Shown here one piece after another: positions 1-7,754 of a stretch of DNA of 64,000 nucleotides. The notes beneath the pieces are model-generated. The model worked only from the letters and a program-made list of their open reading frames with translations. It had not been told where the DNA came from and made no database searches. How positions within the stretch are numbered: position 1 is the first letter of the stretch; every line of letters starts with the position of its first letter. Position numbers and translations under genes: made by a program. This DNA is from JAHQVK01 sp036788295 (GTDB lineage Bacteria > Myxococcota > Kuafuiibacteriia > Kuafuiibacteriales > Kuafuiibacteriaceae): positions 16,160 to 80,159 of the forward strand of contig DAIQNR010000016.1 of NCBI GenBank assembly GCA_036788295.1. Reading direction: 5' to 3'.

Positions 1-455
1 AGATGGCCATGGACTCCGAGCGCCTCCGGCCCGGCCGGGGGGAGCGGGCGATGACCGAAGAACAAGGCGCCGAGGCAGCCGAGCGCGAGGCCGACGAGAC
101 CCCAGGTCTGAAGCGGCGGCAGCACCACCGCGGCGAGCGCGATGTGAACGACGTATAGGGAGGAAAATGGGTTCTCGGAGCCCCCGGTGAAATAGAGCAG
201 CCCGGTCAGCAGCAGCACGTCGAGCGCGATGAGCGCCGGCACCGCCTCGGCTGGGATCTCCGCCCCCCGTCGCTCCCAAGCGACCCCCGCCAGGTTGACC
301 GCCACCGAGAAGCCGACGAGCGCGGCCAGCGGGACCATGGGGAGCTCCACCCCGCCGATCTCATGGGCGAGCAGGATCACCAGCACCTGTCCGAGAACCG
401 CCCCCCAGCGCAGTCGGAGGAGCCAAAAGAAGTTGATGGCGTGGCGAGCGCTCAT
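1..455 (-). CDS. RegB/PrrB-like redox sensor histidine kinase, N-terminal part only
   Basis: The gene enters the window from the left edge, so only about the first 151 codons are visible. They encode a membrane region with roughly five hydrophobic segments and a GGSENPF heptapeptide. That matches the GGxxNPF quinone-sensing motif found between membrane helices of RegB/PrrB/ActS sensor kinases, and it is followed by a typical LYVVHIALAAVVL helix. The kinase core (H box, ATPase) lies outside the window. The ATG start is 8 nt after the stop of the upstream kynureninase-like gene on the same strand, so the two are probably co-transcribed. Family knowledge says such kinases report the quinone-pool redox state to a RegA-type regulator. 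Assignment rests on the motif and topology only. Confidence 0.7.
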   Translation of the reverse strand, partial: MSARHAINFFWLLRLRWGAVLGQVLVILLAHEIGGVELPMVPLAALVGFSVAVNLAGVAWERRGAEIPAEAVPALIALDVLLLTGLLYFTGGSENPFSSLYVVHIALAAVVLPPLQTWGLVGLALGCLGALFFGHRPLPPAGPEALGVHGH

Positions 456-463
456 GGCTGGGA

Positions 464-1663
464 TCAAGGCGCCTCGGGCAGGGCCAGCTCGGCGAGCAGG
501 TTGAGGGCTCGGTCGATCTCCGATGCGCTGGTGTAGGGGGCCGGGCCGAGCCGGAGCAGCTCGCCCCTGGCGTCGGTGTGCACCCCGCGCGATCTGAGGG
601 CTCGAGCGAGGTCGCGGGCCCGGCGGTGGCGGAGCGCAACGAACGGTCCGCGGGTGTCCGGATCGGTCGGGGTGGCGACCGCAAAGCCCCGCTCGTCGAG
701 CGCGAGGTCCTCAAAGCGGTCGAGGATCCGGCCCGTGCGCAGCACCGAGGCCTCCCTCAGCACCTCCGGGGTCAGCCCCATTCGGTCCATCCACCTCAAG
801 ACGTGCACCGCTCGATAGATCGGGGTCGGGTCGAAGGTCGCGCCGAAGAACCGGCTCCCGCCCGGGCCGTAGCCCACCTTTCCCCCGGGGGCTTCGAGGC
901 TCGAGAAGTCCGCCATCCACCCGGTGTGGCGGGGCCGAAACCGCTCCGCCCGCTCCGGCAAGAGGAGAAAGCAGTTGCCCTCTCCGGTCTGGGCATACTT
1001 GTAGCCGCCGCCGACGACGAAGACGTCTCCGGCCCAGCGATCCGCCTCGAGCGGCATCGCGCCGTAGGCGTGGTAGGTATCGATGAGCAAGGGGATGCCG
1101 CGGGCCGCTGCCCCATCCGCGATCCGGTCGATTCCGCGGACGATCCGCCCGGTGGTGAAGAAGACCAGAGAGAGCGCAGCGAGGTCGTAGGGCTGCTCGT
1201 CGAGCGCGGCGAGGAAGCGGTCCTCGAACCCATCGGCGGGCTCGATCGCGACCGTTTGGACCTCGAGCCCATCCTCGGCGCTGCGGTGGAGCTGCCGGGA
1301 CAGCGAGTGGAACTCGGCGTCGGTGGTGAGCACCCGGGCTCTTGGCGGCAGGCAGGACAGCAGGCGGTACACCAGCTCGTGGGTGTTGACGCCCACGGCG
1401 AGGTCCTCGGGGCGGCTCGTGCCCAAGCGCTCGCCGGTCCGGGTCTGGAACTCGGGCACGATCTCCCCGAAAACCCGGTCCCACTTCCCGTCCACCAGCC
1501 GGGCGGCGTCGTCCCAGGCTTCGAGCTGGCCCTCACGGGCCACGTCCGGCCAGGCCTGGTGGGAGTGGGCGGTCAATAGAACCTCGTTCTCCCGGTGGCG
1601 CAGGAAGTGATGGTAGTGGGGGCGCAGCTTGATCGCGAGCCGGTCGATGTCCGCCGCCGACAT
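464..1663 (-). CDS. Kynureninase-like PLP enzyme (aminotransferase class V fold)
   Basis: This 399-residue protein has the class V aminotransferase/kynureninase layout: a central PLP-binding region with LIDTYHAYGAMP (Asp195, His198) and the Schiff-base lysine in GGGYKYAQTGEG (Lys222). Kynureninase has the related SYKY signature at the same place, and the length fits. Kynureninase cleaves kynurenine to anthranilate and alanine in tryptophan breakdown or NAD synthesis, but related hydrolases and transferases share the fold, so the substrate is not certain. No other tryptophan-pathway gene is nearby. Downstream, 8 nt away on the same strand, is a RegB-like sensor kinase. The ATG at 1663 faces the divergent DHPS-like gene across about 105 nt that must hold both promoters. 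Confidence 0.75.
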   Translation of the reverse strand: MSAADIDRLAIKLRPHYHHFLRHRENEVLLTAHSHQAWPDVAREGQLEAWDDAARLVDGKWDRVFGEIVPEFQTRTGERLGTSRPEDLAVGVNTHELVYRLLSCLPPRARVLTTDAEFHSLSRQLHRSAEDGLEVQTVAIEPADGFEDRFLAALDEQPYDLAALSLVFFTTGRIVRGIDRIADGAAARGIPLLIDTYHAYGAMPLEADRWAGDVFVVGGGYKYAQTGEGNCFLLLPERAERFRPRHTGWMADFSSLEAPGGKVGYGPGGSRFFGATFDPTPIYRAVHVLRWMDRMGLTPEVLREASVLRTGRILDRFEDLALDERGFAVATPTDPDTRGPFVALRHRRARDLARALRSRGVHTDARGELLRLGPAPYTSASEIDRALNLLAELALPEAP

Positions 1664-1769
1664 TGAAAACCCCTAACCGACCGCAGCCGAATGGCAAACG
1701 CGAAACGGCAAATGAACGCGGCGCCGCGCTTTCCTTGCGAAGCGACACCGGGGCTGTCAGTCGGCCTCC

Positions 1770-2669
1770 ATGCTCGACCTTCGCGTGTTGAAGCGCCTCC
1801 TCGACCAGCACGGCGCCGCGCTCGACCACCCGGTCAAGAACTTCGAGATCGGGGGGAAAACCTTCGACTTCGGCCAGCACCGGTACCTGACCGGGGTCAT
1901 CAACCTCAGCCCGGACAGCTGGTACCGAGAGTCGGTGTGCCTCGACGCGGCGTCCGCGATCGCCCGGGGCAAGCAGCTCTCGGCCGAGGGGGCCCACCTC
2001 GTGGACATCGGCGCGGAGTCGTCGCTGCCCGACGCCGAGCGGGTCGGCGTCCGAGGCCAGCTCGACCGGCTGCTGCCGGTGGTCGAGGGCCTGCTCGAGG
2101 CGGGGATCCTGGTGTCGGTCGAGAGCTACCACCCCGAGGTGCTCGACGCGTGCGGCCGAGCGGGGGCGCAGGTGTTCAACGTCACCGGTATGCGGGAGGC
2201 CGACGCGATCTTCGAGGTGGCGGCCCGCCATGACGCCGCGCTCGTCCTGTGCCACGTTCAGGGGGACAACGTTCGGCAGGTGGGTTCGCTCGAGCAGATC
2301 GGGGACATCGTGCCTCGGTTCATCGAATACTTCTCTTCGCTCATCCGGCGGATGGAGGCAAAGGGCGTGACCCGGGCCTTCGTGGATCCGGGGCTCGGCT
2401 TCTACTACAAGAACCTCGAAGATGGCCAGACTCGGGTTCGCCACCAGCTCGACGTTTTCCTCGAGACCTTCCGCCTCGCCGAGCTCGGCTACCCGAGCTT
2501 CAACATCGTGCCGCATGCCCCCCACATCTTCGGTGAGTCGGAGCGCCGCTCGGCCGAGCCGTTCTTCGCGGTGCTCGCGCTGTTGTGCGGGACCCACATG
2601 GTCCGAACCCACGAGATCCCTCGCCTCGCCCGGGTGCTGCGCGCGCTCGAGCTGTACCCATCGCCATGA
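1770..2669 (+). CDS. Divergent dihydropteroate-synthase-like pterin-binding protein
   Basis: The 299-residue protein follows the TIM-barrel order of dihydropteroate synthase, but with altered motifs: GVINLSPDS (42-50) for GIlNvTPDSF, DIGAESS (79-85) for DIGgEST, SVES (116-119) for the usual SVDT, NVTG (137-140), LCHVQG for LMHmrG, DPGLGF (206-211) and RTHE near 279-282 for the final RvHD. It also has an N-terminal extension of about 40 residues. DHPS joins p-aminobenzoate to a pterin pyrophosphate in folate synthesis. The substituted positions leave it unclear whether this is the housekeeping FolP or a paralogue with another pterin substrate. Its stop overlaps the start of a short-chain dehydrogenase (ATGA), so the two are translationally coupled. 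Confidence 0.75.
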   Translation: MLDLRVLKRLLDQHGAALDHPVKNFEIGGKTFDFGQHRYLTGVINLSPDSWYRESVCLDAASAIARGKQLSAEGAHLVDIGAESSLPDAERVGVRGQLDRLLPVVEGLLEAGILVSVESYHPEVLDACGRAGAQVFNVTGMREADAIFEVAARHDAALVLCHVQGDNVRQVGSLEQIGDIVPRFIEYFSSLIRRMEAKGVTRAFVDPGLGFYYKNLEDGQTRVRHQLDVFLETFRLAELGYPSFNIVPHAPHIFGESERRSAEPFFAVLALLCGTHMVRTHEIPRLARVLRALELYPSP

Positions 2670-3364
2670 GCCCGCTCGCCTTCGTCACCGCCGGCGCCGG
2701 AGGGCTCGGCGCCGCGATCGTGGGCCACCTCGCCGATCGGGGGTTTCGGGTGCTCGCCACCTACCACCGGTCGAGCGAGGCCGCGGCCCATCTCGAGGCC
2801 CGGTTCCCCGAACAGGTGGCGTTCATCGGCGCCGATCTATCCAGCGCCGAACAGAGAGCGGAGGTCGCGGCCCGGGTGGTGGCGGCGGGAGGCCTTCGCG
2901 TGCTCGTCAACAACCTCGGAGTCTACCCGGAAGAGTGGATCGAAGACATCGACGCCGAGCGCTTCGAGGAGATCTTTCGCCTCAATTGCACGGTGCCCTA
3001 TGATCTCATTCGCCGGCTCGCCCCCCATCTGCCTCCGGGAGGGCGCATCGTGAACCTCGGCGACTCGGGGGCGGACCGCATCGAGGCCCGGGCCCAGGCC
3101 ACCCCGTACCACATCGGCAAGTTGGGGCTGCACGTGCTCACCCGAACCTTCGCTCAGCGGCTCGGCCCGGCGAAAGTAACGGTGAACATGATCTCCCCAG
3201 GGTTTCTCGTGAACTCGGTGGGGAGCCCCATCGAGGCGATCCCGCTCGGGGCGCCGACCCAGTTCGAAGACATCCTCGGCGGGCTCGATTATTTGCTGTC
3301 GCCGGCCGCAGGGCAGGTCAGCGGAGCGAACCTGCTCGTGAACGGAGCCTGGAACCTGGGGTGA
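2666..3364 (+). CDS. Short-chain dehydrogenase/reductase coupled to the DHPS-like gene
   Basis: This is a 232-residue classical SDR. It has the cofactor turn TAGAGGLG (8-15), NNLG (82-85, normally NNAG), catalytic Ser134 and the YHIGK pair (Tyr148, Lys152), and ends in a typical SDR tail (SGANLLVNGAWNLG). The ATG at 2666 was chosen because it overlaps the upstream stop and starts exactly at the Rossmann fold. Coupling to a DHPS-like gene suggests a pteridine or dihydrofolate reductase role (FolM/PTR1 type). However, the Arg of the PTR1 TGxxxRxG motif is not present, so this is inference. It converges on the FAD oxidoreductase gene with only 3 nt between stops. Confidence 0.85.
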   Translation: MSPLAFVTAGAGGLGAAIVGHLADRGFRVLATYHRSSEAAAHLEARFPEQVAFIGADLSSAEQRAEVAARVVAAGGLRVLVNNLGVYPEEWIEDIDAERFEEIFRLNCTVPYDLIRRLAPHLPPGGRIVNLGDSGADRIEARAQATPYHIGKLGLHVLTRTFAQRLGPAKVTVNMISPGFLVNSVGSPIEAIPLGAPTQFEDILGGLDYLLSPAAGQVSGANLLVNGAWNLG

Positions 3365-3367
3365 AGG

Positions 3368-4957
3368 TCAAGGTTCGGTGAGGATGGCCCGGGCGCAGCG
3401 GAGGCCGTCGATCGCGGCCGACATGATGCCGCCGGCGTAGCCCGGCCCCTCGCCGGCGACGTGCAGACCGGGGAACCCGGGGACCTCCCAGCGCTCGTCC
3501 CTCGGGATGCGCACCGGCGAGCTGGTCCTCGATTCGACCGCGATGAGGTTTGCGTCGTCCGACGCGTACCCGGGGAGGCTCCCGTCGAACCGAGGAAGAG
3601 CCTCCACCAAGGAGCGGTGCACGAAGCCGGGCAGGACGTCCCGAAGGTCGCAGGCGGTCAATCCAGGGCGAAAATGGGTGTCCGCGAGCCCGCGGGGCGA
3701 GCGGCCGGCGACGAGGTCCGAGGCCCGCATCGCCGGCGCCCGGTAGGACTTGCCTCCAGCGACGAAAGCGGTTCGCTCGAGCGCCCGCTGAAACTCCACC
3801 CCGGCGAGCGGACCCTCCCCGTAGCCCTCTTTGGCGAGATCATCGAGCCCAACGTGGGCGACGAGGCCGGAGTTCGCAAACGGGGTGGACCGCCGGGCCG
3901 AAGACATCCCATTGACCACCAGCATCTCGGGCTCGGTGGACGTGGGGACGATCATGCCGCCCGGACACATGCAGAACGACCAGACCCCTCGGTCTTCGGC
4001 GGTCGCGGTGGCGAGCCGGTAGTCGGCGGGGGGCAGCGTCGCCGGTCGCTCCTCGGCCCGCAAGTGGTACTGCGCCCGGTCGATCAGGGGCTGGGGGTGC
4101 TCGGCCCGGACCCCAACTGCGAACGGTTTGGCGGAGAGGGGGACGCCTTGGGCCAAGAGGGCCTCGAAGGTGTCGCGGGCGGAGTGGCCGAACGCGAGCA
4201 CCACCGCGCCGGCGTCGAGCTGGGCTCCGCTCGCGAGCTCGACCCCGACCACGCGGCCGGCGCGACGGAGGATGCCCACGACGCGGGTCTGAAACCGGAC
4301 GTCGACCCCGTGGCGCTCGAGCTCGGAGCGGATCCCTTTCAGCATGCGAAACAAGAGGTTCGTGCCGATGTGAGGCTTCGCGTCCACGGTGATCCGGTCC
4401 GGAGCCCCGCAGGCCACCATGCGGCGCAGCACCTCCGGGATCAGCTCGTCGTTGCGCCGGGTGTACAGTTTGCCATCGCTGTAGGTGCCGGCGCCGCCTT
4501 CGCCGAAGCAGAGGTTCGACTCCGGATCGAGCTCTCCGCGCCCCCGGAACCGGCCGAAGTCGCGGGCTCGGGTCTCCACCGGCTTGCCTCGCTCGACGAG
4601 CACGACCTTCGCGCCCTGCTCGGCGAGGTGCCATGCGGCAAACAGCCCGGCCGGGCCGGCGCCGACCACGACGACGGTCCCGAGGTTCGAGCGCGCCCGC
4701 GGGCTGTCGAGCCGGGCCGGGGCCGGCGGCTCGGCCAGCCGAACCCCGCGGGGGGGGCGACGCGACAGCAGCGCATCGACGGTGAGGCACCACGTGGGGG
4801 CGGGGCGTCGAGCCCGGGCATCGAGCGCCCGGCGGACCACCGCGACCGCTTTCACCCCCTCCGGGGGGAGGCGGAGCCGGCGAGCGACCGCGGTGCGGAG
4901 GGCGGCCTCGTCGAGCGCCTCGTCGTGCCGTCGCTCGATGTCCACCCGCGTGCGCAC
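3368..4957 (-). CDS. FAD-dependent oxidoreductase (COG2509-type flavoprotein)
   Basis: The protein is about 529 residues if read from the GTG at 4957. A poorly conserved N-terminal domain of roughly 95 residues is followed by a Rossmann FAD site (VVVVGAGPAG, about 99-104, with the ribose-binding Glu about 122) and a conserved GEGGAGTYSDGKL block (about 152-164). This order is typical of the uncharacterised FAD-dependent dehydrogenases of COG2509. The frame stays open upstream to 5275, but that extension is low-complexity and would cover the small plus-strand gene, so a start at 4957 or at the GTG at 4945 is preferred. The substrate is unknown. It is convergent with the SDR gene. Confidence 0.8.
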   Translation of the reverse strand: MRTRVDIERRHDEALDEAALRTAVARRLRLPPEGVKAVAVVRRALDARARRPAPTWCLTVDALLSRRPPRGVRLAEPPAPARLDSPRARSNLGTVVVVGAGPAGLFAAWHLAEQGAKVVLVERGKPVETRARDFGRFRGRGELDPESNLCFGEGGAGTYSDGKLYTRRNDELIPEVLRRMVACGAPDRITVDAKPHIGTNLLFRMLKGIRSELERHGVDVRFQTRVVGILRRAGRVVGVELASGAQLDAGAVVLAFGHSARDTFEALLAQGVPLSAKPFAVGVRAEHPQPLIDRAQYHLRAEERPATLPPADYRLATATAEDRGVWSFCMCPGGMIVPTSTEPEMLVVNGMSSARRSTPFANSGLVAHVGLDDLAKEGYGEGPLAGVEFQRALERTAFVAGGKSYRAPAMRASDLVAGRSPRGLADTHFRPGLTACDLRDVLPGFVHRSLVEALPRFDGSLPGYASDDANLIAVESRTSSPVRIPRDERWEVPGFPGLHVAGEGPGYAGGIMSAAIDGLRCARAILTEP

Positions 4958-5124
4958 CCGAGCAACCCTATCCGGAGCGCCGCGAGCGGGCGAGGCGAAA
5001 CCGCTGCGAACCACGGTGCGCACCGCGCGTTCCGGTTCGCGGCGGAGCCCCGCGAAGAGGGTTGAACCCGGCGTCGATCCGGGGGGACGGCGAGGCCGGC
5101 ACGCAGTTTGATAGACTGGAGAGC

Positions 5125-5325
5125 ATGAACGGCACGACGTCCCCAAACACCCCCGTCGCCGGGACGGCCTCCTCGACGGGCCAGGACCCCCGGTCGGCCC
5201 ATGTCCTGGCCAAGACCTTGTTTCGAGACTTGAAGACGGCCGGCCTGCCCCGCGCCACGATCCTGGAGGTCGCATCGGAGCTCACCGGGCTCGCCCATCG
5301 CGACCCGGACGGCCCAACGCGTTGA
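5125..5325 (+). CDS. Small conserved-looking hypothetical protein (66 aa)
   Basis: A GGAG ribosome site sits 4 nt before the ATG at 5125. The 66-residue product has a polar, Thr/Ser-rich N-terminus and then an amphipathic helical part (AKTLFRDLKTAGLPRATILE and on). Its stop overlaps the TTG of the rhomboid gene (TTGA), which supports real translation. I do not recognise a named family. The helical half resembles small proteins of the form AKxLFRELKxxGxxxxxIL seen in related bacteria, which is a recollection rather than a search. A membrane-protein or regulatory partner role is only a guess from the coupling. Confidence 0.6.
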   Translation: MNGTTSPNTPVAGTASSTGQDPRSAHVLAKTLFRDLKTAGLPRATILEVASELTGLAHRDPDGPTR

Positions 5326-6572
5326 GCGAAGGCGCCGAGGGCGCGGGAGGTCGCCGGCCGTTGTGCGGGGGGGCGTTCCGTGGGAGCTTCGGGACTCGCA
5401 TGCGGAGCTTGGAAGGGCAGGGCGCGGTCAGCACCGGCCCGATGGTGCCGGTGATGGCCACCAACGACGAGGGCCGGTCTCGGTCGGCCCTCGCGCTGCT
5501 CGAGGCCCACGGGATCCCGGCGCTGCTCGACGCCGACTTGAACGGAGAGTTCCTCGGCTTTCACGAGCCGGTGCCCGACGGCTGGGTGCAGGTGTTCGTG
5601 CCGTCGGATATGCGGCCCCGCGCCGCCGAACTGCTCCGCGCCCAGGAGCTGCCCGCGGAGAACCAGAGGCGGCCCCGCCCGAGCCCCGTCTTCGAGCCTC
5701 CCCGGCCGGGGGCCCGGCCCCAGAGGCGCCCCCACCCCGGTCCACCGGCGTCGCCTCGGGGTCCGGACCGGTCGAGCGACAACCTGGAGGCTCTGGTGCG
5801 GGGGTCGCTGCGGGCGGAGCCGGGCCTGCCCCCAGGGTTTCCGATCGAGGAACCGACCGAGGCGGAGGAGGTCTCGCTCCCAGAGCCGAGCCCTCTTCCT
5901 GGTCGTCTGGCGCTCGCCCTGGCCGCCATCTCTGCTGGCGCCGCCCTCCAGCACGGGTTGACGTTGTGGCAGGGTTGGGGCGCGGTCGCGTCGGCGCTCG
6001 CCGCCCGGTCCCCGTTCTACGAAGAGGTCTTCCGCCTCGTCACGGCGAGCTTCCTGCACGGCGGAGTGGCCCACGCCGCTTCGAACGCCGCCTTCGGCCT
6101 CGTGTTCGGGGTCGTGCTCATGGGTACCCACCGGGTGGGAGCGACCGCGCTCACCTGGCTGCTGGCGTCAGCGATGGGTCTCGCCGCCGAGGTGAGCCTC
6201 AGCTCTGGAGCGCTGGTCCTCGGGGCCAGCGCCGGAAACTATGGGCTGGTGGGCCTGTGGGCCCGGGGGCAGCTCGAGCGGGCGCGGCTGTCCCTTCTGC
6301 CCCGCCGCGAGCGGCTGAAGACCTTTGGGGTGATCCTGCTGCTCCTCCCCGGGGCCTTGACCCCGGTTTCGTCGTCGGGGTCGAGGGTGGCGGTGCTCGC
6401 CCACGTCGCCGGCTTTCTCGGCGGCTTTCTGGCCGGCGCGGTGTTTCACCGCCGCCTCCTGCCCCGGGCGTTTTCTCGCATCGACGCCCGCAGCCGGGTC
6501 GCCGGACTGCTCGCGGTGTCGCTGGCCGGGGCCGGGTGGATGCTGGGGCTCGGGTCGCTGTTCGGGGGGTGA
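5322..6572 (+). CDS. DUF2007-rhomboid fusion, intramembrane serine protease-like
   Basis: Residues about 42-108 match the DUF2007 signal-transducing domain (VPVMATNDEGRSRSALALLE, then a GWVQVFV strand). A Pro/Arg-rich linker follows, and then a six-helix rhomboid domain from about 195. Rhomboid features are FLHGGVAHAASN (His246, His251, Asn255), the nucleophile region LGASAGNYGLVG (Ser303) and the catalytic histidine AHVAGFLGGF (His361). The usual GxSG is GxSA here, so activity is probable but not certain. Rhomboids cleave single-pass membrane proteins within the bilayer. The TTG at 5322 overlaps the preceding stop; ATGs at 5400 and 5442 are plausible alternative starts, the latter nearest the domain. 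Confidence 0.8.
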   Translation: MSEGAEGAGGRRPLCGGAFRGSFGTRMRSLEGQGAVSTGPMVPVMATNDEGRSRSALALLEAHGIPALLDADLNGEFLGFHEPVPDGWVQVFVPSDMRPRAAELLRAQELPAENQRRPRPSPVFEPPRPGARPQRRPHPGPPASPRGPDRSSDNLEALVRGSLRAEPGLPPGFPIEEPTEAEEVSLPEPSPLPGRLALALAAISAGAALQHGLTLWQGWGAVASALAARSPFYEEVFRLVTASFLHGGVAHAASNAAFGLVFGVVLMGTHRVGATALTWLLASAMGLAAEVSLSSGALVLGASAGNYGLVGLWARGQLERARLSLLPRRERLKTFGVILLLLPGALTPVSSSGSRVAVLAHVAGFLGGFLAGAVFHRRLLPRAFSRIDARSRVAGLLAVSLAGAGWMLGLGSLFGG

Positions 6573-6635
6573 CGTTCGGCGGCGTAGAGCCGGCTGGGGT
6601 TGACCGAGATCCTCGGGTGCCTAAAGCTCTCTCCC

Positions 6636-7703
6636 ATGGGGCTCTGGGACCGCATCACCTCTCAATTCATCGAGATCATCGAGTGGCTCGAGGACGACAA
6701 GGACACCATCGCCTGGCGGTTTCCGGTCCGGGGCCAAGAGATCAAGAACGGCGCTCGTCTGGTGGTCCGAGAGGGTCAGACCGCGTGCTTCGTCAACGAA
6801 GGAAAGCTTGCCGACGTCTTCGGGCCGGGGACCTACACCCTCAGCACCCAGAACCTGCCCATCCTCGCGACGCTCAAGGGATGGAAGTTCGGCTTCAACT
6901 CACCGTTCAAGGCCGAGGTCTACTTCGTTCACTCCACCCAGTTCACCGATCTGAAGTGGGGGACGCAAAACCCGATCATGCTCCGGGACCCTGAGTTCGG
7001 GCCGATCCGGCTCCGCGCGTTCGGGGTGTTCACCATGCGGGTCGCTGATTCGGCGCGGTTCCTCCGGGAGGTCGTGGGCACCGACGGGAACTACCAGATG
7101 GACGAGCTCATCGGGCAGCTCCGACGGACGCTCGTGGCTCGGTTCACCGAGGCGCTCGGAAAGGCCGGAATCCCCGCCCTCGACCTCGCAGGCAACTATG
7201 AGGTCCTGTCCCAGAAGGTTCGGGGCTTCATCCAGCAGGATTTTGCCGATCTCGGGGTCGAGATCCCGAAGTTCTTGGTCGAGAACGTCTCTTTGCCGCC
7301 CAACGTCGAGAAGATGCTCGATACCCGAAGCGAGATGGCGATGCTGGGGAACATGCAGCAGTACGCGGCCTACCAGATGGCCAACGCCATTCCCGACGCC
7401 GCGAAGACCCAGAACAGCATGGCCGGCGCGGGGATGGGGCTCGCAGCGGGCATGGGTTTTGGGCACCAGATGGCGGGCATGATGGGCGGCCAGCCTGGCT
7501 ACGGGCAGCCGCCAGCCATGGGGGTGGGCGTCGGCATGCCGGGCGGGTCGGGCGCGATGGCCGGAGCGGTGGTCCCGGCTGCGCCCCCGGCGGGCCCGAG
7601 CATGGTCGAGCGGCTTCAGAAGCTCGATGCGCTCCGCTCGGCCGGCGTGCTCACCGAGGATGAATATTCGAAGAAGCGGGCCGAGATCCTCGCCGAAATC
7701 TGA
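6636..7703 (+). CDS. SPFH-domain protein with C-terminal SHOCT domain (YdjI-like)
   Basis: The 355-residue protein begins MGLWDRITSQFIEIIEW and carries the cytosolic SPFH/virion-core-like domain of the YdjI family (IAWRFPVRGQEIKNGARLVV, then a FNEGK/FGPGTYTL-like segment). A Gly/Met/Ala-rich linker covers about 245-310, and a SHOCT motif closes it (MVERLQKLDALRSAGVLTED, then a short basic helix). SPFH proteins form oligomeric scaffolds at membranes; the YdjI group is linked to membrane-stress and phage-shock-like systems. No transmembrane segment is visible, so localisation is probably peripheral. An in-frame TTG exists at 6600, but the ATG at 6636 fits the family start. It converges with the PATAN gene across a hairpin. 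Confidence 0.85.
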   Translation: MGLWDRITSQFIEIIEWLEDDKDTIAWRFPVRGQEIKNGARLVVREGQTACFVNEGKLADVFGPGTYTLSTQNLPILATLKGWKFGFNSPFKAEVYFVHSTQFTDLKWGTQNPIMLRDPEFGPIRLRAFGVFTMRVADSARFLREVVGTDGNYQMDELIGQLRRTLVARFTEALGKAGIPALDLAGNYEVLSQKVRGFIQQDFADLGVEIPKFLVENVSLPPNVEKMLDTRSEMAMLGNMQQYAAYQMANAIPDAAKTQNSMAGAGMGLAAGMGFGHQMAGMMGGQPGYGQPPAMGVGVGMPGGSGAMAGAVVPAAPPAGPSMVERLQKLDALRSAGVLTEDEYSKKRAEILAEI

Positions 7704-7719
7704 GGTTCGCAGCGCCTCG

Positions 7720-7740
7720 CGGGCTCGGCTGCGAGCCGCC
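7720..7740. terminator. Possible bidirectional terminator hairpin
   Basis: GGCTCG (7722-7727), loop GCTG and CGAGCC (7732-7737) form a perfect 6-bp stem that extends outward with a bulge. It lies between the convergent SPFH (ends 7703) and PATAN (ends 7755) genes. There is no T-tract, as is common in such GC-rich DNA. Confidence 0.4.
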
Positions 7741-7754
7741 TAGGCAGCGCGCCC

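Noticed and set aside
3461..5065. Long plus-strand open frame opposite the FAD oxidoreductase
   Set aside because: Its translation is low-complexity Arg/Gly/Pro with no domain, while the minus strand encodes a clear flavoprotein; it is an effect of GC-rich third positions.
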